A DNA stretch of 64,000 nt from Paenibacillus albidus (GTDB taxonomy: Bacteria; Bacillota; Bacilli; Paenibacillales; Paenibacillaceae), in the NCBI RefSeq assembly GCF_014644435.1, contig NZ_BMKR01000003.1:62001-126000 (forward strand), in the 5' to 3' direction. Below, in pieces: positions 42,722-51,498 of this stretch. A program made the position numbers and the translations under genes. The notes below the pieces were generated by a model, which saw nothing but the letters and a program-made list of their open reading frames with translations, did no database searches and was not told where the DNA came from. Each line of letters opens with the position of its first letter. Position 1 is the first letter of the stretch.

Positions 42722-43309
42722 ATGCGTGTCAAAAAAATAATCAGCACTACCCTTTCCACGCTGATGTTCCTGATTTTCCTTGTCGTTGTAGCAGCTATAG
42801 TGATCTCCAAAGCATCCGGGGGTGAACCCGCCTTCTTCGGATACCAGATCAAAACGGTGCTTTCCGGCTCCATGGAGCCCGGCATTCATACCGGGTCGAT
42901 TATCGCCTTGAAGCCGGGCGGCGACATGAACCGCTTCCGGAAGGGCGATGTGATCACCTTCTTGAATGCCGACAATATGCTTATCACTCACCGCGTAACG
43001 GAGGCGAATCTGAACAGCGCCATCGGCGAAACCCTCTATACTACCAAAGGGGACAACAACGACGCAATGGATGCCGACCCCGTCAGCTCGACCAATGTCG
43101 TCGGGGAATATACCGGATTTACCGTTCCTTATGTCGGATACTCGATGAACTTTGCGGTTTCCAAAGCCGGTAGTGTCCTGCTGATGATTGTACCCGGACT
43201 GCTGCTTCTCTTGTATTCGCTCTACACTTCCTGGAAAGCCGTAGCGGCCCTGGAGAAAAAGAATGCCACACCCGCCCCGTCCGAGCCGATGCCGGAAGCT
43301 TTGCAATAG
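42722..43309 (+). CDS. sipW: Signal peptidase I, SipW type
   Basis: 195 aa. N-terminal TM (TLSTLMFLIFLVVVAAIVIS), catalytic Ser in VLSGSMEPGIHTGS, then FRKGDVITFLNADNMLITHR. As in SipW and other ER-type signal peptidases, the general base is the His of LITHRV instead of Lys. A C-terminal TM follows. In B. subtilis SipW is needed to process TasA and TapA. The two TasA-like genes directly downstream are its probable substrates. Confidence 0.93.
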   Translation: MRVKKIISTTLSTLMFLIFLVVVAAIVISKASGGEPAFFGYQIKTVLSGSMEPGIHTGSIIALKPGGDMNRFRKGDVITFLNADNMLITHRVTEANLNSAIGETLYTTKGDNNDAMDADPVSSTNVVGEYTGFTVPYVGYSMNFAVSKAGSVLLMIVPGLLLLLYSLYTSWKAVAALEKKNATPAPSEPMPEALQ

Positions 43310-43405
43310 GATTGTCCTCTCCCGTTTATGAAACGTGGAGCACAATATACGCATACAGCCAGTCACCTTATACAAGAAACAGATTAATGAGAGAGGGATG
43401 AACAA

Positions 43406-44002
43406 ATGAATATCAAAAAAACACTCGGTCTGGGCATGGTTTCGGCGGCACTGGGACTGACCTTGATCGGCGGGGGCACTTTCGCTTATTTCAGCGATAC
43501 TGCTTCCAGCAACGCTGTGTTTAACAACGGCACTTTGAGCCTTACATCAGACCCTTCCGTGATTGTGGATCTCAGCAATCTTAAACCCGGGGATTTGATC
43601 ACCAGGGAATTCAAGCTGAAGAACGACGGTTCCCTGGATATAACCAAAGTAATGCTGAAGACCTTGTCTGAAGTTACGGATGTGAAAAGTGATAACGGTA
43701 GCAACAACCTGAAGGATTATCTTGTGGTCACCTTCCTGGTGAACAACGATAAGCAACAGCCTGAGGTCCTCATCAAAAGTCTCTCCGAACTGGAAAAGGA
43801 AAGCCCCGATCTCGTGGCCAGAGGTTTGATAGGCACCTTGCTCGGCGGAGAAAAGTCAGGACTTAAGGCCGGAACGGCCGATAAGCTGACCGTCCAGTTT
43901 GCTTTTGTCGAGAACTTTCAGCCGCAGAACCACTTCCAGGGCGACAAGCTGAAGCTCAGCTGGACCTTCCAGGCGAGCCAGGGTGCAGGCGTCTACAAAT
44001 AA
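43406..44002 (+). CDS. TasA/CalY-family matrix fibre protein, first copy
   Basis: 198 aa. SipW-type signal peptide (LGLGMVSAALGLTLIGGG) ending before TFAYFSDTASSNAVF, the camelysin/TasA hallmark. The body has LKPGDLITREFKLKNDGSLD and a C-terminal SWTFQA. These proteins form the amyloid-like fibres of the biofilm matrix in Bacillus. ATG follows GAGAGAGGG. Cotranscribed with sipW and with the next gene, which is its paralogue. Confidence 0.93.
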   Translation: MNIKKTLGLGMVSAALGLTLIGGGTFAYFSDTASSNAVFNNGTLSLTSDPSVIVDLSNLKPGDLITREFKLKNDGSLDITKVMLKTLSEVTDVKSDNGSNNLKDYLVVTFLVNNDKQQPEVLIKSLSELEKESPDLVARGLIGTLLGGEKSGLKAGTADKLTVQFAFVENFQPQNHFQGDKLKLSWTFQASQGAGVYK

Positions 44003-44034
44003 ACTAATAAACCAATTCGAGGAGGATTTACATT

Positions 44035-44628
44035 ATGGGTATCAAAAAAACATTGGCTCTTGGCGTAGCATCGGCAGCACTGGGATTGTCTTTAATCGGA
44101 GGCGGAACTTATGCTTACTTTAGCGATACGGCAGAAAGCACCGCGACGTTTGCAGCAGGCACTTTGGATCTGAATACCAATCCTGTAGAGGTTGTGGCCC
44201 TGAATAATATGAAGCCGGGTGACATTGCGGTCCGCAGCTTCCAGCTCAAGAATGATGGCACACTCGACATCAAGCAGCTTAGCCTGGTGACCGACTATAC
44301 CGTTACTAATGCTGCCGGAGCAGCGGCCAACACGGAAGATCTGGGCGGACATTATAAAGTCAAAATCCTTGACGCCAGCTATACCAGCGGCTCCATTGCC
44401 GGACACGTTGTTCAGGAAGTTACATTCAAGGATCTGAAGGCCCTTTCGGAGCTGAACCTCCTCACCCTTCCGGAGTTCAGCGGCGGCATCAGCGCCGGTA
44501 CTTCAAAGAACTTTAAAGTCGCTTTTGAGTTCGTGGAGAACAACAACGACCAGAACCAGTTCCAGGGAGACGGCATCTCCATAAAATGGACCTTCAACGC
44601 CAAACAGGGTATCGGTGAATTGAAATAA
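44035..44628 (+). CDS. TasA/CalY-family matrix fibre protein, second copy
   Basis: 197 aa paralogue of the preceding gene: signal peptide LGVASAALGLSLIGGGTYAY then FSDTAESTATF, MKPGDIAVRSFQLKNDGTLD and IKWTFNAKQ. AGGAGG lies before ATG 44035. Two tandem TasA-like proteins may form mixed fibres, with one as major and one as minor subunit; this is inference. Confidence 0.93.
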   Translation: MGIKKTLALGVASAALGLSLIGGGTYAYFSDTAESTATFAAGTLDLNTNPVEVVALNNMKPGDIAVRSFQLKNDGTLDIKQLSLVTDYTVTNAAGAAANTEDLGGHYKVKILDASYTSGSIAGHVVQEVTFKDLKALSELNLLTLPEFSGGISAGTSKNFKVAFEFVENNNDQNQFQGDGISIKWTFNAKQGIGELK

Positions 44629-44649
44629 TACCTTCCCTTGCCTTCTCCA

Positions 44650-44702
44650 AATACCGGCATATCTTACGCCCTTGCGGGCAGGGAAATGCCGGTATTTTTT
44701 GG
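44650..44702 (+). terminator. Terminator of the matrix operon
   Basis: AATACCGGCAT (44650-44660) pairs with ATGCCGGTATT (44686-44696), with an inner GCCC/GGGC, followed by TTTTTT. It separates the operon from sinR. Confidence 0.9.
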
Positions 44703-44745
44703 GTTGGGGAGGGATAAGCCCTATATTTGCAGACTACCGTCTCTG

Positions 44746-44779
44746 GTTCTTTGTCGGTCTTACTTAAATTTGTTATACT
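44746..44779 (+). promoter_or_regulatory. sinR promoter with overlapping SinR-like box
   Basis: TTGTCG (44751-44756), 17-bp spacer, TATACT (44774-44779) with an extended -10 TG. GTTCTTT (44746-44752) overlaps the -35 box, so SinR could repress itself. Confidence 0.55.
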
Positions 44780-44845
44780 TAAACAAGTCACCGGGAAGCC
44801 AGAGGTTTCTTGTATTTCAAAATAGTACGGAGGGGCGTTGTCATC

Positions 44846-45190
44846 GTGCCAGATAATATGGGTGGTCGCATCCACCATCTCCGGCTGGAGAAGGGTTTAT
44901 CCTTATCCGAGCTTGCAGACAAGGCAGATGTGGCCAAATCATACTTAAGCAATGTCGAAAGAAATATTCAATCCAACCCCTCAATCCAATTCATCGAAAA
45001 AATCGCCGATGCACTGCAGGTTTCTATTCATGCCCTACTGTACGGCAATCCCTCGGATGCCGAGGAAACTCCCCTGGATTCAGAATGGTTCCGGCTGGTT
45101 CAGGAAGCCATGGCTTCAGGAGTAAGCAAACGGGAGTTCAAGGAATTTCTGGATTATCAAAAATGGCGGCTTGAGCAAAAGGACCAGTAG
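44846..45190 (+). CDS. sinR: SinR-like transcriptional repressor
   Basis: 114 aa; GTG 44846 with GGAGGGG 10 nt upstream. The N-terminal XRE helix-turn-helix (RIHHLRLEKGLSLSELADKA, then AKSYLSNVERNIQSNPSI) is close to SinR. The C-terminal dimerisation helices LDSEWFRLVQEAMASGV and KREFKEFLDYQKW align with the SinI-like protein encoded convergently (LDLEWVYLLLSAKKAGI, EEVRSFF). In B. subtilis SinR represses matrix genes and SinI disrupts it by heterodimerisation. Location next to sipW-tasA supports the same role. Confidence 0.92.
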   Translation: MPDNMGGRIHHLRLEKGLSLSELADKADVAKSYLSNVERNIQSNPSIQFIEKIADALQVSIHALLYGNPSDAEETPLDSEWFRLVQEAMASGVSKREFKEFLDYQKWRLEQKDQ

Positions 45191-45233
45191 CCCACTATTT
45201 CCACGAACCGTATACTATTTATCGGTAATCTGC

Positions 45234-45280
45234 CATACATAAAAGGACACAGCATCCGGCGCTGTGCCCTTTTATGTATG
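45234..45280. terminator. Bidirectional terminator between sinR and sinI
   Basis: CATACATAAAAGG-a-CACAGC pairs with GCTGTG-c-CCTTTTATGTATG, a 19-bp stem with a short loop between convergent genes. Confidence 0.88.
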
Positions 45281-45310
45281 TAGCTTTTGCTCAATCTCAG
45301 GCAGCTCTGC

Positions 45311-45463
45311 CTAGATGGCTTGCAGCGCCTTTCGATTGAAAAAGCTGCGTACCTCCTCCGCTTCAATCCCTGCCTTCTTGGCTGATAATAATAAATACAC
45401 CCATTCTAAATCCAGATCAACCGTCTGCTGTTCTCCATTATTCCCCTGGTTGGACATATCCAC
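45311..45463 (-). CDS. sinI: SinI-like antirepressor (50 aa)
   Basis: 50 aa, start GTG 45463 with AGGAGG 7 nt upstream (ATG 45457 also in frame). The sequence TVDLDLEWVYLLLSAKKAGI followed by EAEEVRSFFNRKAL matches the SinI dimerisation helices (B. subtilis ELDQEWVELMVEAKEANI, then SPEEIRKYL). The same pattern LD-EW---L---A---G----E---F occurs in the C-terminus of the SinR-like protein encoded opposite. A GEMM c-di-GMP riboswitch lies directly upstream on the same strand. No other gene follows. Confidence 0.88.
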   Translation of the reverse strand: MDMSNQGNNGEQQTVDLDLEWVYLLLSAKKAGIEAEEVRSFFNRKALQAI

Positions 45464-45486
45464 TCAATCTCCTCCTAAGATTTCGC

Positions 45487-45578
45487 GTCCCCAGGCAGTC
45501 CGGCTGTCATAGTATTTCTACCTTAGACCCGCGACTTTGTGCCCCTGCTTTTCAGCAAGTTTACCCTTTACTGGACCC
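45487..45578 (-). ncRNA. Cyclic-di-GMP-I (GEMM) riboswitch upstream of sinI
   Basis: On the minus strand the conserved blocks occur in order: AGGGTAAAC, a GAAA tetraloop stem (CTTGCT-GAAA-AGCAG), GGGGCACAAAGTC, CGGGTCTAAGG, then ATGACAGCCGGACTGCC. P1 can form from GTCCAG (near 45571) and CTGGGGAC (45487-45494). The GEMM-I consensus is GGGCAAAC, GAAA, GGGACGCAAAGCC, CTAA, GGTAGC-type, GGGTTGCC, so differences are few. The sinI ribosome site AGGAGG begins about 10 nt after P1, which suggests control of translation; no terminator is visible. A TATAAT (45630-45635) upstream may be its -10. This is the main content of 45464-45717. Confidence 0.88.
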
Positions 45579-45717
45579 TTTACATGAAAGGATCTGGCTA
45601 GAATGATATAAACCGTTAGCCGCAATAACATTATACAAGAAGAGCCTGGAATTGTGTGTCGTTTCCTGGAATTTTTTTCAGTCAAAACAGAAAAAGATTA
45701 GCTTTTTTTGACATTTG

Positions 45718-45746
45718 CTCGTCCTAAAGGTCTATTAATCTCTCTT
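45718..45746 (+). promoter_or_regulatory. Possible odhA promoter
   Basis: TTGACA (45718-45723), 17-bp spacer, TCTATT (45741-45746), about 180 bp before the odhA start. The -10 is weak. Confidence 0.4.
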
Positions 45747-45923
45747 TTCGCTTCAAATCAACTGAACCATACCATTTTTCGATTGGATTGGACGAAAGTA
45801 TGAATTGATTACCGGTTCCGAAAGTAGCACAATAAGATGAGGAATGAAACCGCAATCATCGCAGCTCCAACAGCGACGGCTCCTATGCCTTCGTATGGAG
45901 TTCATCCGTTAGGAGGATGTATC

Positions 45924-48809
45924 ATGGCAGCCAAAGAGCCCTATCACGAATCCATTTGGAGTAAGTATTACGGACCCAATTTGGGCTACATTCAAGAGAA
46001 ATATGAACAGTTTGTTAAAGACCCTTCTTCAGTAGAACCTAATTACCGCGATCTTTTTACGATTTCCGGTCCCCCTCCCCTGGCGCCTGACGCCGAGTTG
46101 GCTCCGCAGGCTGTGGTTTCGGGAGATACCGAATGGCTTAGAAAAGCAGTAAGAGCATCCAAACTGATCGCCAATATTCGTATATATGGCCATATGGCCG
46201 CAGATATCGACCCGCTGAAGCGGGCTGAGAATCCGATGGCCAAATGGCTGGAACCGGAGACTTATTCACTGACCCGCGAGGATCTGATGGCACTTCCTGC
46301 CTCACTGATCTGGGAGAATGCCCCGGATGAAGTCCGTACCGGCTGGGACGCCGTGCACCGGATGCGCCAGGTCTACACTAAGACCATCGCCTATGAATTC
46401 GGGCATGTGCATGACGAGAAGGAATTACGCTGGCTGAACAGCCAGGCCGAATCCGTAAGCAATCCTGCCCCTCTGAACAACACAGAGCGCAAGGAGCTGC
46501 TGAACCGGCTGATTCAGGTCGAGCAGTTCGAGACCTTCCTGCACAAGACCTTTGTCGGCCAGAAACGCTTCAGCCTGGAAGGCAATGATGCGCTGGTTCC
46601 CATGCTGGACGAAATTGTCCGTGCCGCTGCTCACGATGGTGCAGAGCATATTCTGATGGGCATGGCCCATCGCGGACGGCTGAACGTGCTTGCCCATATT
46701 CTGGGCAAACCTTATGATATTATTTTCTCGGAATTCCACCATTCTCCGAACAAGGAGCTGTTCCCGTCGGAAGGGTCCATGGGCATTAACTATGGCTGGA
46801 CCGGGGATGTCAAATACCATCTCGGCGCTGACCGTGCCGTGCGCGAAGGCGAAACGGTCCGGACCCGGATTACGCTGGCCAACAACCCGAGCCACCTGGA
46901 ATTTGTCAATCCTGTCGTTGAGGGCTTCGCCCGCGCGGCGCAGGAGGACCGCAAAGCGCCGGGTCTGCCCAAGCTGGATACAAACAAAGCCATTGCCGTG
47001 CTGATGCACGGGGATGCTGCATTCCCGGGTGAAGGAATCGTAGCGGAGACGCTGAATATCGGCAAGCTGCAAGGCTATACCAACGGCGGTACGCTCCATA
47101 TTATCGTCAACAACCGGATCGGCTTCACTACCGAAAGCGAAGATTCCCGCTCCACGCATTATGCCAGTGACTTGGCCAAAGGCTATGAGATTCCGATCAT
47201 TCATGTCAATGCCGATGATCCGGAAGCCTGTGTGGCTGCGGTTCGCCTGGCCAGCACGTACCGCAATTTGTTCAAGAAGGATTTTGTCATTGATCTGATC
47301 GGCTACCGCCGCCATGGTCACAATGAGATGGATGATCCGGAGACAACCCAACCTATTGTCTATGGCAAAGTCCGTACTCATCCAACGGTATACAATGTGT
47401 ACGCAGACCGCCTCAAGAATGAGAAGGTCGTCACAGAAGAAGAAGTGAAGGCCCTGTATGCTGAAGCAGAGCACGAACTTCAGCAGGCTTATGATAATAT
47501 GAAAGAAGGCAAACACAAAAGCGCGGATGCCAAGACTGCCGTGCCCCTTCAGTCGGAGAGCTCCGAGCCGCGTTCCACTGCGGTACCGCTGCAAACCCTG
47601 CAGGAAGTTAACCGGCAATTGCTGACGGTTCCCGAGGGATTTAAGGTTTATCCGAAGCTTCAGCGGATTCTGCAGCGCCGCAAGGACGCGCTGAATGACG
47701 GGGAGAAAGTGGACTGGGCTTTGGCGGAAAGCCTGGCTTTCGCTACCATTTTGCAGGATGGCACCCCTATCCGGCTGAGCGGACAAGATTCACAGCGTGG
47801 CACCTTCGCGCACCGTCATCTGGTGCTGCATGACAGCGAGAACGGTGAATTGTTCTCGCCGCTGCATCAGCTTACCGACGCCAAGGCCTCCTTCGGAGTG
47901 TATAACAGCCCTCTGTCTGAAGCTTCCGTACTCGGCTACGAATACGGTTATAACGTGTTCGCACCGGAAACCTTTGTCATCTGGGAAGCCCAATATGGAG
48001 ACTTCGCCAATGCTGCACAGGTCATCATCGACCAGTTCATTTCTGCAGGCCGGGCCAAATGGACCCAACGCAGCAATCTGGTCATGCTCCTGCCGCACGG
48101 CTATGAGGGCCAAGGGCCGGAACACTCCAGCGGCAGAATGGAACGCTACCTGCAGTTGTCCGCTGAGGAGAACTGGACGGTAGCCAACCTGACCTGCGCC
48201 TCCCAATATTTCCACCTGCTGCGCCGTCAAGCCGCATTATGCGGACAGGGAGACGCCCGGCCGCTGGTTATTATGACACCAAAGAGCCTTATCCGTAATC
48301 CGCGCAGCACCTCCGCCGGGTCAGAACTGGCGTCAGGGCAGTTCCAGAACGTGCTGCCGGAGCCGCTGCTGGGCCAGAAGCCCGGGGAAGTCAAACGCCT
48401 GGTCGTCTGCAGCGGCAAAGTCGCCATTGATCTCCAGACGGAACTGGAGTCCGGCCGCGACAAGGATTGGTCATGGCTGCATATCCTCCGTCTGGAACAG
48501 CTGTATCCCTTCCCTGAGCGGGAACTGGCCCCCCACCTGGCTTCCTTCCGCTCTCTGGAAGAAATCATCTGGGTACAGGAAGAACCGAAGAACATGGGAG
48601 CATGGAGCTATACCGAACCCCGGCTGCGCGCCATCGCCCCCGGGAACACCAAGGTACGCTATATCGGCCGTCCGGAGCGCTCCAGCCCGGCCAGCGGCTA
48701 CGCGGATGTACACAGCTTTGAACAACGCAGAATTGTTACAGAGGCCTTGACGATGAACTCGCAGGAACATGCAGCTGTGCCGTCTCCCAAAGAGACGGCG
48801 TCACGATAG
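45924..48809 (+). CDS. odhA: 2-oxoglutarate dehydrogenase E1 component
   Basis: 961 aa; ATG 45924 with AGGAGG upstream, shorter than the longest open frame (45837), whose start lacks a ribosome site. Starts YHESIWSKYYGPNLGYIQEKYEQF. The thiamine diphosphate motif GDAAFPGEGIVAETLN and HGHNEMDDPE, plus GQDSQRGTFAHRH in the transketolase pyrimidine domain, identify E1o. It decarboxylates 2-oxoglutarate in the TCA cycle. Operon with odhB, 33 bp on. Confidence 0.97.
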   Translation: MAAKEPYHESIWSKYYGPNLGYIQEKYEQFVKDPSSVEPNYRDLFTISGPPPLAPDAELAPQAVVSGDTEWLRKAVRASKLIANIRIYGHMAADIDPLKRAENPMAKWLEPETYSLTREDLMALPASLIWENAPDEVRTGWDAVHRMRQVYTKTIAYEFGHVHDEKELRWLNSQAESVSNPAPLNNTERKELLNRLIQVEQFETFLHKTFVGQKRFSLEGNDALVPMLDEIVRAAAHDGAEHILMGMAHRGRLNVLAHILGKPYDIIFSEFHHSPNKELFPSEGSMGINYGWTGDVKYHLGADRAVREGETVRTRITLANNPSHLEFVNPVVEGFARAAQEDRKAPGLPKLDTNKAIAVLMHGDAAFPGEGIVAETLNIGKLQGYTNGGTLHIIVNNRIGFTTESEDSRSTHYASDLAKGYEIPIIHVNADDPEACVAAVRLASTYRNLFKKDFVIDLIGYRRHGHNEMDDPETTQPIVYGKVRTHPTVYNVYADRLKNEKVVTEEEVKALYAEAEHELQQAYDNMKEGKHKSADAKTAVPLQSESSEPRSTAVPLQTLQEVNRQLLTVPEGFKVYPKLQRILQRRKDALNDGEKVDWALAESLAFATILQDGTPIRLSGQDSQRGTFAHRHLVLHDSENGELFSPLHQLTDAKASFGVYNSPLSEASVLGYEYGYNVFAPETFVIWEAQYGDFANAAQVIIDQFISAGRAKWTQRSNLVMLLPHGYEGQGPEHSSGRMERYLQLSAEENWTVANLTCASQYFHLLRRQAALCGQGDARPLVIMTPKSLIRNPRSTSAGSELASGQFQNVLPEPLLGQKPGEVKRLVVCSGKVAIDLQTELESGRDKDWSWLHILRLEQLYPFPERELAPHLASFRSLEEIIWVQEEPKNMGAWSYTEPRLRAIAPGNTKVRYIGRPERSSPASGYADVHSFEQRRIVTEALTMNSQEHAAVPSPKETASR

Positions 48810-48842
48810 CAGAAACTATTAAGTTTGGGGAGGTAGCGGCCT

Positions 48843-50138
48843 GTGTCAGAAATTAAAGTGCCCGATCTGGGCGAATCCATATCCGAAGGAACCATCTACA
48901 AATGGCTGGTTAAGGAAGGCGATACGGTCGGCCAAGGCGACGTGCTGGCCGAGCTCGAAACCGACAAGGTCAACCTGGAGATCAGCGCCGAAGAGGATGG
49001 CGTCATCTCCTCCATCCTGCGGCAAGCCGGCGAGAACGTAGCCGTCGGCGAAGCCATCGGCATCATCGGCAGCGGCGCCGGCAGTGCACTGAAGGCTGCT
49101 GGCGAGGCACCACCCGCAGCGGCTGCAAGCAGCGGCAGTGGCGACGCGGCTAGCGTTGCCACTGCTCCGCAGGCAGCAGCAAGCGCAAGCCCTGCTGCTG
49201 CGCCGGCACCCGAAGGTGCCGGCGGTTCCGCCGCCCTGGCAACGCCGGGCGCGCGGAAGCTGGCACGGGAGCGCGGCATCGACCTCGGCGATGTCAGCGC
49301 CCGTGACCCGATCGGCCGCATTGGGCAGGCCGATGTGAAGGATCATGGCGCAGCCGGGCCAGGGGCCGCGGCCCCCGCTCCTGCGGCGCCGCAAGGCAAG
49401 CCGGCAGCTGCGGCAGGCAAGGCGCCGGAGGATGGCAAAGCCGTCGAGCGCAAGCGCATGTCGCGCAGACGGCTGACGATTGCCAGCCGCCTGGTGGAAG
49501 CCCAGCAGACGGCAGCCATGCTGACCACCTTCAACGAGGTGGACATGACGGCCATTCTGGATATCCGCAAGCGCCGCAAGGATAACTTCAAGCAGAAGCA
49601 CGAGGTGGGCCTCGGGTTCATGTCCTTCTTCACCAAAGCCGTTATCGGTGCATTGAAGGCTTATCCTATGCTCAATGCCGAGATTGACGGCGAGGACCTG
49701 GTACTGAAGAAATTTTATGACATCGGGATTGCGGTTGCTGCCAAAGAAGGGCTGGTTGTTCCGGTTGTCCGTGATGCGGACCGTCTGAGCTTCCCGCAAA
49801 TCGAACGCCAGATTGGCGAGCTGGCCGGCAAAGCACGCGCAAATACCCTTGGCTTGTCCGAGCTGCAAGGCGGCACCTTCACCATCACCAATGGCGGTGT
49901 ATTCGGCTCCCTGCTCTCGACACCGATCCTGAACACGCCTCAGGTCGGCATTCTGGGCATGCATAAGATTCAGCTGCGCCCGATTGCCCTTGACGAGGAG
50001 ACCACAGTGAACCGCCCGATGATGTACATCGCGTTGTCCTACGATCACCGGATTGTCGATGGTTCGGAAGCGGTTAGCTTCCTGGTCAAGGTGAAGGAAT
50101 TGCTGGAAGATCCGGAAGCCCTGCTGCTGGAAGGCTGA
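48843..50138 (+). CDS. odhB: Dihydrolipoyl succinyltransferase (E2o)
   Basis: 431 aa; GTG 48843 after GGGAGGT. Lipoyl domain with the lipoylated Lys in ETDKVNLEI; an Ala/Pro-rich linker; a peripheral-subunit-binding domain ([28 protein letters not shown]); second linker; catalytic domain with [10 protein letters not shown] (HxxxDG active site). Transfers succinyl from the lipoyl group to CoA. No E3 gene is adjacent, as in Bacillus odhAB. Confidence 0.97.
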   Translation: MSEIKVPDLGESISEGTIYKWLVKEGDTVGQGDVLAELETDKVNLEISAEEDGVISSILRQAGENVAVGEAIGIIGSGAGSALKAAGEAPPAAAASSGSGDAASVATAPQAAASASPAAAPAPEGAGGSAALATPGARKLARERGIDLGDVSARDPIGRIGQADVKDHGAAGPGAAAPAPAAPQGKPAAAAGKAPEDGKAVERKRMSRRRLTIASRLVEAQQTAAMLTTFNEVDMTAILDIRKRRKDNFKQKHEVGLGFMSFFTKAVIGALKAYPMLNAEIDGEDLVLKKFYDIGIAVAAKEGLVVPVVRDADRLSFPQIERQIGELAGKARANTLGLSELQGGTFTITNGGVFGSLLSTPILNTPQVGILGMHKIQLRPIALDEETTVNRPMMYIALSYDHRIVDGSEAVSFLVKVKELLEDPEALLLEG

Positions 50139-50188
50139 TTCCCGAATTTAATCCTGCTTTATTGCATTTCAGACAAGTAGAAACGGCT

Positions 50189-50215
50189 ACGCCGTCCTTT
50201 TAAGGGACGGCGTGT
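50189..50215 (+). terminator. First terminator after odhB
   Basis: ACGCCGTCC pairs with GGACGGCGT around ttttaag; the T-tail is poor (GTTTC). Confidence 0.6.
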
Positions 50216-50278
50216 TTCAGCGAGAAATAGAAGGATAATATATAGCGTGAAACATATAAATTCTTATATTTGAACAAA

Positions 50279-50316
50279 GGTATCCCCGGACGAAAAGCCT
50301 GGGGGTACCTTTTTTA
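50279..50316 (+). terminator. Second terminator after odhB
   Basis: GGTATCCCCGG pairs with CCTGGGGGTACC around acgaaaag, followed by TTTTTT. Confidence 0.85.
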
Positions 50317-50344
50317 TAGAGACTGAACCTTAAAATGTAAGAGG

Positions 50345-50632
50345 CTCTACCTCAAAATAAGCGATTGACAGACTTAACGGACTGGAGAAACGTTATTCCG
50401 CGAAATCAGCTCATTTCTCTGGTCACACGGACTCAGGAGCCGCTAAATGATTGATTGACCCTCGTTTTGGGCTAGAGATCATACAATAAGAGCACCTGTG
50501 TCCGTCAAAAAGGACAACACCCTTCGTTACCTCAAATAAGAGCACCTGAGTCCGCTTCCTTGCACAGCCGGTCCCGGTGACAAGTGGTGTGCCGGGACCA
50601 AGTCAACCGCTGATTATGAAGTTGAGCCCAGT
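50345..50632 (+). repeat. Dispersed intergenic element, copy 2
   Basis: Words at 50379 (CGGACTGGAGAAACGTTATT from 50378), 50429 (+), and inverted AATAAGAGCACCTG(T/A)GTCCG ending at 50504 and 50554. Left-edge spacing is 50, 56 and 50 bp. Long stretches between the words are conserved in copy 3 (CTCTACCTCAAAATAAGCG at the left end) and copy 1. No gene in 50139-50746. Confidence 0.85.
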
Positions 50633-50665
50633 TTATATATTGTTTTGATTGCAGCATTTCATCCC

Positions 50666-50696
50666 TTGACTTTGAGTACACTCCAAGTTGTACATT
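50666..50696 (+). promoter_or_regulatory. MerR-type promoter of the SDR-merR operon
   Basis: TTGACT (50666-50671) and TACATT (50691-50696) are 19 bp apart, the long spacer typical for MerR activation. A dyad ACTTTGAGT-ac-ACTCCAAGT (50669-50688) lies between them. The MerR regulator is the second gene of the operon. Confidence 0.75.
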
Positions 50697-50746
50697 GGTT
50701 ACCAGGTGGCCACCGTACTATGCAATAGGAAAAGGAGATTACTTAG

Positions 50747-51475
50747 ATGAATGCAGCGAAAACAGTTCTGATTACAGGTGCAAACAAAGGAATCGGTTAT
50801 GAGACGGCCCGGCAAATGGGAGCTTTGGGATATACTGTTCTGATGGGATCACGCAGCGAGGCAAGAGGCCGGGAAGCTGCCGAGTCACTTAGGCAAGAAG
50901 GCATCAAAGCACAATTTATCCTTCTTGATCTGACTCAACAAGCCTCCATTGAAGCAGCGGCGGCACAGATCGAACAGGACTTTGGCAGATTGGATATCTT
51001 AATCAATAATGCGGGAATTTCACTTGGGGGAGGTGTTTCTCCAAGCCAGCTCAACCTCTCCGACCTGAAAGAAACTTATGAGACCAATCTCTTCGGCACC
51101 ATCGCTGTCACACAAGCATTGCTGCCATTGCTTTTGGCTTCTTCAGCCGGCAGAATCGTCAATCTGTCCAGTGGACTGGGTTCGTTAACGTATAACAGTG
51201 ATCCGGATCATGAACATGCGGCCTTCAACCTGCTGGCTTACAACAGCTCCAAAGCAGCCCTGAATGCAGCTACTATCATGTTTGCCAAGGAATTCAAACA
51301 CACTCCGCTCAAAATCAACTCGGCAGATCCGGGATTTACCGCCACGGACCTTAATGGTTTCACGGGCCCCCGGACGGTCAAGCAGGCTGCGGATGTGATT
51401 ATACGCCTCGCTACACTGCCTGAAGACGGGCCGACAGGAGGATTTTTTGCTGAGAATGGAGAAGTTCCTTGGTAA
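50747..51475 (+). CDS. Short-chain dehydrogenase/reductase
   Basis: 242 aa classical SDR. NADP site TGANKGIGYE, a Ser/Arg after the second strand (GSRSEARG) favouring NADPH, NNAG (ILINNAGISLGG), catalytic Ser in NLSSGLGS and YNSSK (YxxxK). AAAAGGAG before ATG 50747. Resembles carbonyl reductase-like YkvO/YhdF types. Regulated by the MerR protein downstream. Confidence 0.92.
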   Translation: MNAAKTVLITGANKGIGYETARQMGALGYTVLMGSRSEARGREAAESLRQEGIKAQFILLDLTQQASIEAAAAQIEQDFGRLDILINNAGISLGGGVSPSQLNLSDLKETYETNLFGTIAVTQALLPLLLASSAGRIVNLSSGLGSLTYNSDPDHEHAAFNLLAYNSSKAALNAATIMFAKEFKHTPLKINSADPGFTATDLNGFTGPRTVKQAADVIIRLATLPEDGPTGGFFAENGEVPW

Positions 51476-51498
51476 CCATTACTAAGGGAGAGGATACC

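Noticed and set aside
46425..47786. Long 453-codon minus-strand frame inside odhA
   Set aside because: Antisense shadow of a highly conserved gene; no ribosome site and no recognised domains.
48846..50048. 400-codon minus-strand frame inside odhB
   Set aside because: Antisense shadow caused by GC-rich third positions; the plus frame has all E2 motifs.
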